From Galaxea fascicularis (Eukaryota > Cnidaria > Anthozoa > Scleractinia > Euphylliidae): a DNA stretch of 64,000 bases. Position 1 is the stretch's first letter; each line of letters begins with the position of its first letter. Of this stretch, positions 51,117 through 62,808 are shown in pieces. Location of the stretch: assembly GCA_948470475.1 (NCBI GenBank), contig OX419341.1:29121900-29185899 (forward strand), written 5' to 3'. The notes below the pieces were generated by a model. That model made no database searches and had not been told where the DNA came from. It saw only the letters and a program-made list of their open reading frames with translations. A program made the translations under genes and the position numbers.

Positions 51117-54100
51117 ATGGAAGGAAAGCCTGGTAGACCAGTTCCCCCTAAACCAGCCCCTTATGTCCAACAGACACCACTTCCCTCTGCAGTACCTCTC
51201 GTACTTACACCAGCTCATCACACACCTTCCAGTGGGGCCTCACCTGTGACTGGCAGGAAGCCTCCCCCCTCTGGGGCCCCTCCCCCTCCTCCTCCTAGAG
51301 TGGATCTTGGAGAAGCACCTGGTGGAGTTGTGTGTTCTCTTAAGGAAAACAGAAGTGATGGCATTACAAAGAAAGGATCCCCTAAACTCAAGTACAATAC
51401 AATACAATAAGTTTCTTAAGTTACACTGTTCAAAACTAATAGACTGATTACTTTTTCCCATCTCTAAAGAAATAGATTTTCCAGGAAAACTGAATTCTCA
51501 AGCAAATCTTGGAAAGGTGTACATAATCTAAACTGGGGAAGTTGGGGGAGAGGGGGTGAACAATGTATTTTTAAGTATTAATAAACATGCAATTGATGTT
51601 TATGAAACAGTCAAATTGTTTTAAGTATCCCTAAATTACAAAGCAATTATTTTATTTTATTTTCCTAAGTCAAGTTTTGTTTTTACTTAAAGCTGAGTGG
51701 TTGCTTCCAGTGTTGTTTTTGAAGGTCAATTAATAGCCCTTGCTAAGTGAGAGATGACCATGGTATCACATGTGCTTTGAAATAAATAGTTGCTAGAATC
51801 CTCTTGTTTGCCAAAATTCAAACAGACCTTTATACATGTAAATCTCATCTGATCAATAACCAATGCCAACTATATTTTATTTTTCAGGACTAAGGGAAAA
51901 CCCGAAATTACCATAGTGTCTGCAAGACCAATGGATACCCCAGGGGTTATCCCCCCTCCTTCAGCCCCCAGACCACAAGTGGACACCTCAGGGGTACTCC
52001 CTCCTCCTTCAGCCCCCAATCCTCTTGTTCAGGAGTCTGAAGAGCCCAAAGTCCCTCAAAGGCCAGGTCGCCAGTCCAAGGGGCGTGAACCACCACCAAG
52101 ACCTAAGACCCGTCCTGTGAGTGAACTCACAGATGAGCAGCACATAGCACCAGTAATCCCTGGAGAGGGTATAAGTACTCAAGTTACACCTGGCAAGCGA
52201 GAGGAAGGGAAAACAAATGAAGATTCTGATTTGAAGAGAGCTGCACTTGTCCCGAGTCGTAAGGTGCTCAATCACAACATGGATTCAAATTTGGAAGAGA
52301 AATTAGAACTTAATAACAGGGTGGAGAGCAAGGAGGTTGTGGAAGATAAGCTGGCGAGGAGTATTGCTGGAAAAGCAACTGTTATTGATACTAAACACGC
52401 AGAGAATGAATCAGGGTCTCCGGTAGAAGTTGACGGAGTGATAGAAACAGCGCCGCCCACCTCCAGTGTCCCGGCTGCTGATGCTGCGACGACAGCAAAG
52501 AAGAATAAACCCACGGTTATTTTGAGTAAACCTTTGAAAAAAAGTCCGCCACCTTTGCCGGACTCAGAGGAAAAGCAGGGAAACAAAAGCCAAAAGAAAG
52601 CAAATAAGGAAGACAAACAGCTTCCTTTGACAAACCGGGGAGGGAAACCACCAACACCTGCTAAGAAACCCAAGCCAGCTGTTAAGCCTAAACCGATCAG
52701 TGTAGTGGAGACACCCAGTAAAGAAACAGTAGAAGACAAGAAACTGGATACTTCAGTGGCTCCTAAACCGAAGCCTAGACCTACTGTGATTTTGCCGTCT
52801 AATCCTGCCAAAGTGACCGAAGGACTAAAACCCTCTCTTGGCGAGACTGAGACAACCAAGGATGAGGGCGAAAGTAAAGCCCAAGTGAAGCCATCTCGAC
52901 CGACTGTAATTTTACCACACAAACCAAAACTTAGGGAAGAACCAAAGTCTTGTGAGACCGACTCTGTTAATGAGAAGGAAAAAGAAGCAGTTCAAGGAAA
53001 GCTCTCAAAGCCAACTCTGATTTCGAGAGCGAAACCTTCGCAGCTGACCGAAGCATCAAAGCCTACTGATGATGGTAATGAATGCGAGCGAGCTGACATA
53101 AAGCCAGTTTCAGATGTGTCTATGCGGAAGGGACAAGAGGGAGGGAAAGATCAAGAACAGACGCTTGCATCTCAAAGTGTGAAACCAAAGCGCGTACCTA
53201 CTGTCATACGAGCACAACGCCCTGAAGGACAGGACGCTGGTGAAATGCGTAAAGCACCAAAGAGGCCACAGAGAGGGCCAAGCGTGAGAAAACCAGCACC
53301 ACCACGGCCAGTCAGTGCTCCGTCTGAGGAGAAGGAAGATCAGGACAGTCCCACACCAAGCACTCAAGAAGAATCGGGTATTGATGTGTTTGCTCAAGTA
53401 ACGGATAAAAAACAAGAGAAGTCACCGAAACCTCAACGACCAGTTAGTATGGATGCTCAGAGATCAAACGATGTGAAGGCTCTGGTAAAGGGAGAATCCG
53501 CTTTGAACAGAAAAGGTTCAAAGAAAAGACTTGCTCCACCCAGACCTCCTGCGGCGGTGCCCCACAGATTGGAAGTGGAGCCAACGAATGTTCCAGATAA
53601 AACGTTTAAAGAAAAGCACCAGCCGCCTCCCCCCAGGCCTCCCACGGCGGAGCCTGTCGAGGAGAAGGTTGATCTGACATCAAACACACGTGATGAAACG
53701 GAAGAAAAGGATGGCAAGGCCACAGGTAAAAACAAGCCTCTAAGGCCGCCTTCGAAGGTGTTGGAAAGCAAAGATTTACCAGAGGAAACTAATCACAGTC
53801 GTGTTGATAAACCAAAACCAGCTAGACCTGCTCCAGTAGCTCCGAAGATAGATGCTGCCAACAGAAATGAGGCCGAAACACGAACTATCGGAGAGACGTC
53901 AGCCGGTGGTCACGTGAAAGGCACTTGCGATGCACGTGACTCTGAAGGTCCTGAAAATGCTTCAAAGGCAAAACAAAAACCACCTCGACCTGCGTCCTCT
54001 TCCTTTTCATCAAAGAAGAAGCCACATAGACCATCAGGGCCAACAGCTCAGTAAGAAACATTTTTTTCCTCTGCTACGGCTTTTTCTTTTTGATGATTGT

Positions 54101-57100
54101 TGATGATTAAGACATCTTTTAAAACTGGGAAACCTTGCAAACTAGAAATTGCATATTTCTTCCCTTGTATCAAAACCGCAATTTATCCTCTTTTCGTAAA
54201 TAAAAAATAAAATGTTGAGCGACTGGTTTGGATGCGACTTGGTCATCTTTCTCAACATAGCGATGGTGTTCGCGGAATCGGTCGCTTAGTCGTCCTCCTG
54301 TCTTGTCACTGTATATATGTGAACCTATTTGATCTTTTTGCAGGCCCAGCAAGAAGGCAAAAGAAGAGACTGCTCCAACGCAAGTGTCGTCAGTTTGCGA
54401 GACGTACATAGAGCCCTCTGCTATAGCTCTCTATGATTATGAACCTACTGCCATTGACGACCTGGCGTTTAATGTAAGTGGTGTTGGTCTTCTTAGCTAC
54501 GTTTTTAAATTTCGTTGACGACATGAATAGTAGATGTAAAGCAATTTACAAAACCACCCTTTTTTTCTGAAGTTTCGTTATTTCGTGACGTTTCCAATCA
54601 ATCATTTCATGCAGAACTTAACATGATGAAGGTGTTTTCCTCTTAAACCTTGATACATTTGCACGAATAGCGTTCATTGGACACGCAGAGGGTTCGAGTC
54701 GCCAGGATCGATTAATTCAACCGAAATAAAACACTGTTTAATCAAGCAAGGGCAGATGCACATATATTCGTACGGCTCCTGAAAATCCTGGAAAGTACTA
54801 GCATTTTCCAGGACTGGAAAGTCCTTGAAAATGGTAGGAGATCCTAGAAAACCTTGGAATTTTGTAAACTCACGTAATAGCTGGAAAATACTTCAAGCGC
54901 ATTGTGGGTCCTGGAGTAAGACTTTCTGCGGCCTGGAAAGTCCTCGAATTTTGTTTCTGAAAAAGTGTAAGAATCCTGTAGACGGCTGGAAGATATGAAA
55001 AGAAAGCGGGTCCCAAATTTTGCGAGTAAAAATATATTCAATTTGAAAACCTTTTTTATTTGCTAATTTAAAATTAGTTGTCGCAAGTGATGGTTTGAGG
55101 AAAGATGTCATGTACCGGTGTACTCGAATTATTTCTGCATACACAAACGACAAAAGGCGGCGTGATGTAAGAAGGCAGTGATTCTTTACGGTTAATTTGT
55201 ATTCGGCAATGTGTTGCACACCAAAGAGGCGCTTTTGAAACTGGCCGGGGAATTTTTATATTTTGAATATATTTAATTGTGCGTGTTTGTTTTGCCTATA
55301 GGCGGGAGATGAAATAGTGCTCGTGAAAAAGATAGATAGTGATTGGTACATCGGACGGTTGGGAGACCAGCAGGGAATGTTTCCTGTGAAGTTTGTGGAA
55401 ATCATAGAGGATCTTCATGAAGACGTTGCACAAGAATCCCAGGTAAAAGTACCTTTCCACTGAAACCTTAGCAGAAACCACAACTGTAACTTTCAGTAAC
55501 CTAGCCCTTACATTTTTTCCTTTTCTACAGCCGACCACAACTCCTGCAAGTTCCCCGTTCGATGTTATGGCTTTATATGATTTCCATGGCAACGAACATG
55601 ATGGCGAGTTGGTCTTCACCGTCGGAGAGATTATACACGTGACCGAAAAGGTGAACGACGATTGGCTAAGAGGCGAATACCACGGACAAAACGGGGCTTT
55701 CCCTTGTAATTTTGTTGATATAAGCGAGGACACAATCAAGGAATTGCCGCTGAACGAAGCGAAAATGACAAGTTCGGCCAGAAAAGGAAAGGAAAAGGAA
55801 GAAAGGACGTCACCTAATTCAGCGCTTGGTCTTCGCTGTAAAGCGCTGTTTGATTATAACAGTGATGTGCTAGAAGATCTCAGTTTCCACACAGGAGATG
55901 TTATCATAATTCACAAGAAAACAGGAGATGAGTGGTTTGAAGGCAAGCTTAAGGGACGAGTAGGGTTGTTTCCGTCAGCTTACGTGGAAGTTATTGAAGA
56001 TTCTCAGGGAAGTCAACCAGGTAAAGGATTAGTACTGACCAATTTATTAAGAGTTGATCACCTTAGCACGGCGGCTCATGCAACTATTCGAGTTTCAAGT
56101 TTGTACAATTCTATGACTCTGTTGAAAATTAATTATTTGAAGACTGTATAGTTCTTTGGAGGTTTGTGTAATTTCAGGTACCCATTCGAGTCTGAACAGT
56201 CGTAACACTGAAGTATACTATCTGCTCTGCTTTGTGAATTTTTGGCAATTTCTTTCTTATTTTAATAATTTATAAACACGGTATCAAAACGTTTCTTTTC
56301 ATTTTCATCTTTGTGCTCCGTAACAACCAAGAACTGTAAATAATTTCATCGCAGTAACATCACTATACTTTAACACAAAACAGACTATGTTGGGGCGCAC
56401 AGTGAGGCCGAAAAAGATTTTGGCTATTTAAAATAGCGTCGCTGTTCCCTTTCAGAGTGTTTCAAACCAGTTGCAATCAAGGATTGAAGGGTTTGAAACA
56501 CTTGAAACACTTCCCCATACAAATCCTTATATTTCTATTCTTGCGTAATATGGTACAGTACAGATACTCGTATATCGAGCTTGTGCTTCCTGTGGTATCG
56601 TGTAGTTTATCGAACGTTATGTTTTAGAAAAGACGAAAATATCCACTGTTGAATTCGGCACGGCCCTGTACGAGTTCACTGGATCAGCATCAGATGAATT
56701 GTCTTTCACGAAAGGAGACAAGATAGAAATCACAGAGGTGATCAGCGATGATTGGCTGAAAGGCAGGATGGGATCACGGGAAGGAATGTTTCCTCGGACG
56801 TTCGTTCAGCTATCAAAAGAGTCAGGTTCGTTTACATGAGTGTTGACCGTCTCTTGCTTATAAATATAGTTAACGTGATTCATTTCATGATGACAATGTT
56901 AATGATGGCAATTGCATTGTCGTATATGCTAATAAAGTGGATAGCGTTTTTCGCTCGCTCTGGTTGGCTGCTCAAACTCGCGAAAGCAAACGCTATTCAC
57001 ATCCGAGCAACTCGCGCGGAAATCATAATTGTTGACAGGAATGAGTTCAAAATCACTATGATTTTTCAGGTCTGTTATCTCTCTGTTTAGTATATACCTC

Positions 57101-58391
57101 GGTGTCGGTGGCCAGTCGTAGATATTTACCGAGCCGCGAAGCCACCTCCGAACTCGGTGAATAATTGTTAAGTATCCGCAGGAAGGTCTATGATTTCAAA
57201 TGGTGGGATTGTCACCCGCTGGTTCTCCGGCGAAAAGATAGTTAATTACACGTACAACCCAAGAAAAGCATCAGCGCAAGCTAAAGCAAGTAAATGTTTT
57301 CTCGTGCGATAAACAGAAGTATAACGTGATATACGCATTTTGGAAACAGAATTAACGCTCACAAGTTGTGATTGCTCTCACTCTTGTTTTTTATTTTTTG
57401 TGCATGTGTGTGTGCTGGAGTTATTGCTTGTGTCGTTACGTGACACGTGTAAACCGCGAGGTGTAAATGTGAGATCTGGATCACTCGGCTGACGGACTGA
57501 AAATCACTAAATTTCATGTTTTCAACGTCTGCTCGATGATCAATACTAATTGACTGAACTTTTTGTTTTATCCGTCTCCAGTCGGTGACAAACCACAACT
57601 TGCACAGAAGAATGCGAAAGTGACACCTAAGGCCAAGGCTTTGTTTGATTTTGATGGTGAATTCGATGATGAATTATCGTTTAAGGTAAATGTAGAATTG
57701 TTAATCCTTCCTCGGAACTCAGTCTTGGGAAGAAACTCATTTCTACAGTTATTGGTGGTAAGCCATTATCAAGATCACCGTAATAATTGTTTTGTTAAGC
57801 AGAACAATATGGCTAAAACTGGTTTGACATCCTAGGGAAGTGATGGCGACTATACCCATAACATGACGAATGATATCAGTTGAAAGCGTGAAAGCAACTG
57901 TCGAAATATATGCGTGAATAATGGTACTGATACTGTGAATGATGTATGTGAAATAAATCACATACCACATTAATCTCTTTCACGGGAACTTATGAACCCG
58001 CAATTGACCTGCTCCCAACGTCAGAAGCTTCATAACTCACTTGATTAGACGATCGCAGCGGGTCTTTTATGTGACTCCTTAATCACATAGCTGAACTAAA
58101 ATAACTGAAATAAATCACATACCACATTAATCTCTTTCACGGGAACATATGAACCCGCAATTGACCTGCTCCCAACGTCAGAAGCTTCATAACTCACTTG
58201 ATTAGACGATCGCAGCGGGTCTTTTATGTGACTCCTTAATCACATAGCTGAACTTTCGTCTTGTTTTTCAGGTTGATGATATCATAATTTTGTTAGAGCG
58301 CGTTAATGAGGAATGGCTCAAAGGAGAAGTGAACAACAGAGTCGGTCGATTTCCAGCCACATTTGTAGAAGTTTTGACACCGCTTCATTGA
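51117..58391 (+). CDS. SH3D19: SH3D19-like protein: proline-rich N-terminus plus five SH3 domains
   Basis: Adaptor of the SH3D19 (Eve-1) type, which in mammals binds ADAM proteases, Sos and endocytic proteins. Exons: 51117-51391, 51888-54050, 54344-54473, 55302-55442, 55531-56020, 56628-56825, 57582-57685, 58272-58391; GT-AG throughout, 1206 aa. Residues 1-810 are disordered, Pro/Lys/Glu-rich, with PxxP and PPRPVS-like ligands. The SH3 domains lie at about 841-893, 913-967, 1003-1057, 1075-1127 and 1149-1203. Each has ALYDY/ALFDF-type starts, a DxWxxG-type core (SDWYIG, DDWLRG, DEWFEG, DDWLKG, EEWLKG) and a FP-x-x-FV/YV end. The 2.1-kb exon makes it longer than human SH3D19 (about 790 aa). 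A motif of type (K/R)PTVI recurs five times. The ATG at 51117 is the first in frame after an acceptor-like site; an upstream coding exon is possible. Confidence 0.9.
57951..58254 (+). repeat. Tandem duplication, period 157 bp
   Basis: Two copies of about 147 bp (57951-58097 and 58108-58254) run from AAATAAATCACATACCAC to ATCACATAGCTGAACT. They differ by a single base (AACTTATG versus AACATATG). They lie in the last SH3D19 intron; the second ends 18 bp before the final acceptor-to-exon junction. Confidence 0.92.
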
Positions 58392-59880
58392 CGGAGTAGA
58401 GATTTACCGAACATGTGACAATTTAGCCATCAAAGCCCCAGAAAATAGGGAATTAATTGGAGTAACTCAGATCGATGACCATAAAGGTTGGATTTTTTTC
58501 TTAAGTTGCATACCATATAAAAGGGCTCGGGGTACCGCTTCAAAACTTATCGCTGAAAACGTTTTTCTGTCTGATGGCTTATACTGCGTCGGATGAAAGG
58601 CAAGGGAGGGTGTAAATGTTGAGTTTACAGTAGAACCTGCGCCTTACGGTCACCTCGTTATTACGACCACTTTTTGTGGCCAGAACTGCGAAAGCCCGCT
58701 TACTTTCTTATTTGAAACGTTTCATGGCGCAACGGTGGTCGTGGTCTAGCTATTGCTGTGTGTAGAGACGGTTCGTAATTGTTAGGTAAACAAACATTAA
58801 TAGTTCGAAGTGTTTATTTTTCCTGCATTTATGCAATTTAGTTACTGTTCGGACTGAAGTTTAATTCTCAGTTGTACGTCAGTTTCGAGCAAGTAATGAA
58901 CGGGTCAATTCATTATGGTATTGAAAGATAAATTATTAGCAAAATCCTTTAATAAATCCGATGTCAATAATAAGTTACAGAGAATGAAAACGAAAGAATA
59001 TAGAAATCATTTGCAAAAACATATACCAAAGTGTTTATGAAAAGACTGGGAACATACTAATCTGTAAATGTAAAGGTAGTTAAAAGAGAATATTCGACCA
59101 AATGCGAAACTGAAATGCCATTAATTATGTTCGTTATAAGGTTACTAGTTTTCGCTAGTAATAAACTGTAAATCGTTTTTAGTTTTGTTTGAGTCAGTGC
59201 AGGATATATATTTTCACTTAGACTCTTGAACGTGCATAGCCACCTCTTCTAATTTTTAAATTTGCCGTTCTTCGTTTTCGAGAAGATCTGCTGTACCCTT
59301 ATACAATACTCCATGTTGCTTGTGATAATTTCCTGGTGGAATGGTGTTTATGTTAAGCCGTAATGTGAGATCATAATTTTGACCTTTTGCTCCACAAAGG
59401 ACTGGATCTACCCACAATGCAAATGGAATTCATCATAATAGTAAATTTCTTCTGTGAATCAACTCAACTTCAATGGCATCCAGAGAATTTTGAATTAAAA
59501 CGTGGTCAAATTTGCTTACCAAAGAAGTTTAGTGCGTTTTTAATTCATCACTATCTTCCACTGCGTTTTGTAGTGCCCGAGTAAAGTCCGCCGAGAAGAA
59601 AACTCGGTGGGTGAAATAAGAGCCGAAATAACCGTATGCTCTCGCAGGCTATTCGGGACATCATTTGTCCGCTTAAATATAACAACTCCAAAGATTGCCT
59701 AATGTGGTTGAACTAAAAGTCCTCCGGCCCATCGACCTCGAAACAGTGCCGTTTCAGTGTACCGTTGGACACTGTACTTATCAGAGGTATTTGGACGCTG
59801 TGTTAACTGTCAAGCGAATAGCGCCCCTTCATCGCCTTCCCAAGGAGTTGTCAGGGGTATGTGCGAACTATGGACCACCG
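58392..59880. other. SH3D19 3' flank, nothing recognised
   Basis: AT-rich, presumably beginning with the SH3D19 3' UTR. The open frames at 59387-59584 and 59695-59889 have no recognisable content. Confidence 0.4.
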
Positions 59881-59886
59881 GCGGCT

Positions 59887-60128
59887 TAGGCCCTGTTTAC
59901 ATGGAGGGAGGGTGTCCCGGTTAACCGGGCTACCCAGCTAGGAGGGTTAAAACATAGCCCGCCTTTAGATGCGACTCACCTAAGCGGGATAGTCAGTGAG
60001 CTCAGCTATCTTTTGAGCGGACGCCAAGCACAATGAGCAAGATGGCGGACAAAAGAAACGTATGAGAAGATGGCTCCCTTAGGGTAGCTCGGTTAGCCAG
60101 GGCACCCTCCCTCCATGTAAGCAGCGCC
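59887..60128. mobile_element. MITE with GGCCCTGTTTACATGG ends
   Basis: Inverted ends of about 45 bp (GGCCCTGTTTACATGGAGGG ... CCCTCCATGTAAGCAGCGCC) flank about 240 bp. Near the ends are CCCGGTTAACCGGGC and GCTCGGTTAGCCAGG words. The general plan resembles the element at 34152-34495 but the sequence differs. Confidence 0.6.
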
Positions 60129-60418
60129 GTACGGTACGTTGTCTTGATTATACCTACTCGATATTTGGTTGGTTACACGTTGTCCTTTCCAATTCTGTCC
60201 TCTGGGCCCGGTTGTTCAAAGAGATTCCCGCACTCGGCGTCATAAGTGGGCTGAGTTTGTTGGTTCTCTACTCTGCTCCAAGAGGTTTTTCTCCGGGTAC
60301 TCCGGTTTTCCCCTCTCCAAAAACCAACATTTGATTTAATTTAGAGTTTATTTGATTTATAGTCTCCCAATTAGTAGAGCACTCTTGTTCAGCTAGAACG
60401 ATTTGAGACTTAAATAAA

Positions 60419-60419
<1 letters not shown>

Positions 60420-60457
<38 letters not shown>
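60420..60457. repeat. (ATT)n microsatellite
   Basis: About twelve uninterrupted ATT units in intergenic DNA. Confidence 0.9.
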
Positions 60458-60849
60458 GCGTCATTCCGGTTGTTCGAAGCTTGGATAGCGCTATCCAGTT
60501 GCTATCCATCGAATAAAGTGATCCACATCAAGGTAGGTCGTATAACTTTTTATCCACTGGATAAAGTTGTGGACGGGCTAGAGCAAAGTAAACAAATATG
60601 GTCGCCCGTAGACTTCATGTTATGTTGAATAATTTCGACAATCCCAGAAAGGCAAGAGTCTATCGAAGAGAAATTGACCCTGAAGAGTTGCGCTGAAAAC
60701 GAATTGAGATCTCGGTATCGCTTCGGAAGAGACGGTCTTCAATTCATCATTAACTTGCAATTGCTATCAGACGAAATTGCCCCAGCGACAAGAAGATGAA
60801 GCCATTCGTTGTCATTCGTTCGTTGTCCTCGTTTCTTTAACTCCCTATT

Positions 60850-61090
60850 AGACATCCTTAACCGTACTTAAACATCATCAGACATCCTTAGCTATACTTA
60901 AACATCCTTAAACATACTTAAACATCCTTAGACATCCTTAGCTATACGTAAACATCCGTAACCCGTCATACTTCGCTGCACTTAAACATCCTAGCTTGAA
61001 CACCCTTAGCCATACTTAAACATTCTTAGACATCCTTAGCTATACTTAAACATACTTGAACATCCTTAGACATCCGTAAACATCCTTAAA
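60850..61090 (-). repeat. Minisatellite array, minus orientation
   Basis: Degenerate tandem units based on ACATCCTTAGACATCCTTAG and CTATACTTAA. The same motif appears reverse-complemented at 62146-62275, 62809-62845, 63062-63176 and 63466-63510, so the arrays on the two sides of the SINE pair are inverted relative to each other. Confidence 0.85.
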
Positions 61091-61118
61091 GCCCCGGCCA
61101 AACGATCGCATTGTTGTT

Positions 61119-61300
61119 CCTGTAGCTCAGTGGTTAGAGCATCCGACCAGTGTTACGGAGGTTGTAGGTTCGATTCCTGCCTGGGACTCTGATTTCTTTT
61201 CAGTTGTCCTTTCGCCCGTTGCCAAGCGACTAGCATATCATCATTCTCACGGGCATATTACACCTTACCATCATTAACAATCATTATCATGTCTGAATAG
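61119..61300 (+). repeat. tRNA-derived SINE (family B), copy 1
   Basis: The head GTTCCTGTAGCTCAGTGGTT, box A-like, then box B GTAGGTTCGATTCCTGC and CTGGGAC, folds into acceptor, D and T arms. The anticodon arm does not give a normal 5-bp stem with a 7-base loop, so this is not a working tRNA. The tail TTCTTTTCAGTTGTCCTTTCGCCC is shared with the copy at 61379-61545. Confidence 0.75.
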
Positions 61301-61378
61301 CATTTACATTGTCGAGCCCGCAGACCATAGTGGGACACTTTGTATAAGAACCTAGATAAACAGCCTAGCTCACCAGGG

Positions 61379-61545
61379 GTTCCTGTAGCTCAGTGGTTAG
61401 AGCATCCGACCGGTGTTACGGAGGTTGTAGGTTCGATTCCTGCCTGGGACTCTGATTTCTTTTCAGTTGTCCTTTCGCCCATTGCCAAGCAACTAGGATA
61501 TCATTCTCAAGGTATATTACACCATTACCACCATTAATCTGATAA
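61379..61545 (+). repeat. tRNA-derived SINE (family B), copy 2
   Basis: Near-identical to the head and tail of the copy at 61119-61300, 260 bp downstream and in the same orientation (CCAGTG becomes CCGGTG in the anticodon region). The open frame at 61340-61537 is only a translation of this repeat. Confidence 0.75.
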
Positions 61546-62100
61546 TCAATATCCCAATATTGTTGGGCGCAACATGTTACGCGCGTTTGGCCACCCTGTT
61601 GCGACATGTTGCGTGTTGTTGGCTCAAATTTGAAAATGGTCAAATATTTCACGCAACATTTGTGGACACGGAGTCCTGGCGCTGACCAAAAGACACGTGG
61701 GCTCTGGGTACGAGATTGGGATGTTGCATGATATTGTGGCCGTTTGGCATGCGCACTAGCTCGCTTTGCTTTTTAAAACGTCATTTGTGAACATGGCGGA
61801 AAGTGGTGCGAAATTTGAATTGTGTAAAAACTCGAAGAAATCACCGAGAAAGACATGAACGGAGAGGGAGACGACCGATTTAATAGAAATGCTTGAGGGT
61901 CGTCCCTGCCCTTGAAACATTTACGAGAAATGCTATCATTCTAGAGAAGCACGAGAGAAGGGGTTTCTTTCGTCGTCCTCTACAAGCAGCACTAGAGAAC
62001 ATGCCACAATTTTGCAACGCCAACGGCGAAATCTCCCGTGAACATACTCCATGTTGTTTACTTCCGGGAAGACAGGAGAAAAAGAATAATTTTGTTTTCA

Positions 62101-62130
62101 ATGGTTTTCTATGGTTTTCTATGGTTTTCT
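62101..62130 (+). repeat. ATGGTTTTCT x3
   Basis: Three exact tandem copies of a 10-bp unit just before the plus-orientation minisatellite. Confidence 0.85.
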
Positions 62131-62145
62131 TTCAGGATTTTTAAG

Positions 62146-62275
62146 AATCGCTAAGGATGTCCAAGGATGTTAAGTATAGCTAAGGATGCCTAAGGATGTT
62201 TAAATACGATTAAGGATGTTTAGGCAGTGTCAAAGGATGTTTGCGGATGTGTAAGGATGTTTAAGTATGGCCAAG
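62146..62275 (+). repeat. Minisatellite array, plus orientation
   Basis: Units of CTAAGGATGTCTAAGGATGT and TTTAAGTATAG type, the reverse complement of the array at 60850-61090. The array continues after an inserted MITE at 62809 and in further blocks to 63510. Confidence 0.85.
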
Positions 62276-62808
62276 AGACGGACCATTATTTTTCTGGAGG
62301 GGGGTATGAAAAAGATTTTAAAACAATTATTTGCAGAGCCTAAAAAGACAAAATAGATTGCTTGCAAACATGATACGTATAAAAAATAGTTTGCATAGAG
62401 GGCAGAGAAACTTGTAACCTATTAATGAAAAAAAATCAAAACTAAAATTTATTAGACTTAAAGTATGCAGTTGTTTGTAGACAGAAAAGCCTGCTACTCT
62501 TTTGTGTATTGCCTGTCGTATGCTCTTTATTTGCGCCAGTAGTTGCGTAGAAATTAAAATGGTGAGTGTTTTATAAAGAAACAACAAGCTATATTACTAG
62601 GAGCATAATGATTAAATAATGATTGACGGCAGCAAAAAAGGAACCTCCTTTTTGTGTCAAAACGTGGTTAAAAAAGATCGGAAAAATAACTATTTGCAGG
62701 AAGGTGTTGTTCGAAAATATTGTTCGCAGAGGTGTATAAAAAGGAAAAAAAAGTTTGCATAGGAAAATTTTTCATACCCCCTCTCAAGGAAAATAACGGT
62801 CCGTCCCT
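62276..62808. mobile_element. MITE inserted in the minisatellite
   Basis: Ends GACGGACCATTATTTTTCTGG and CAAGGAAAATAACGGTCCGTC are imperfect inverted repeats. They continue inward through GGGGGTATGAAAAA and TTTTTCATACCCCC, giving about 40-bp TIRs around 530 bp of AT-rich, non-coding DNA. The interior repeats TTTGCAGAGG/TTTGCATAGG words in one direction, like subterminal transposase-binding sites. It interrupts the minisatellite. No clear target duplication was found. Confidence 0.65.

Noticed and set aside
52272..52922. 216-codon minus-strand frame
   Set aside because: Shadow of the large SH3D19 exon; its composition follows from the Pro/Lys-rich sense strand.
53457..53771. 104-codon minus-strand frame opposite SH3D19
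   Set aside because: Shadow of the sense coding exon, with no start context or domain.
61119..61192. Possible genuine tRNA gene
   Set aside because: Acceptor, D and T arms pair, but the anticodon arm cannot form five pairs with a seven-base loop, and a second copy shares the non-tRNA tail, so it is a SINE head.
61340..61537. Open frame of 65 codons (contains PVAQWLEHPTGVTEVVGSIP)
   Set aside because: It is the translation of the tRNA-derived SINE; the same words follow from the copy at 61119 and no other coding signal is present.
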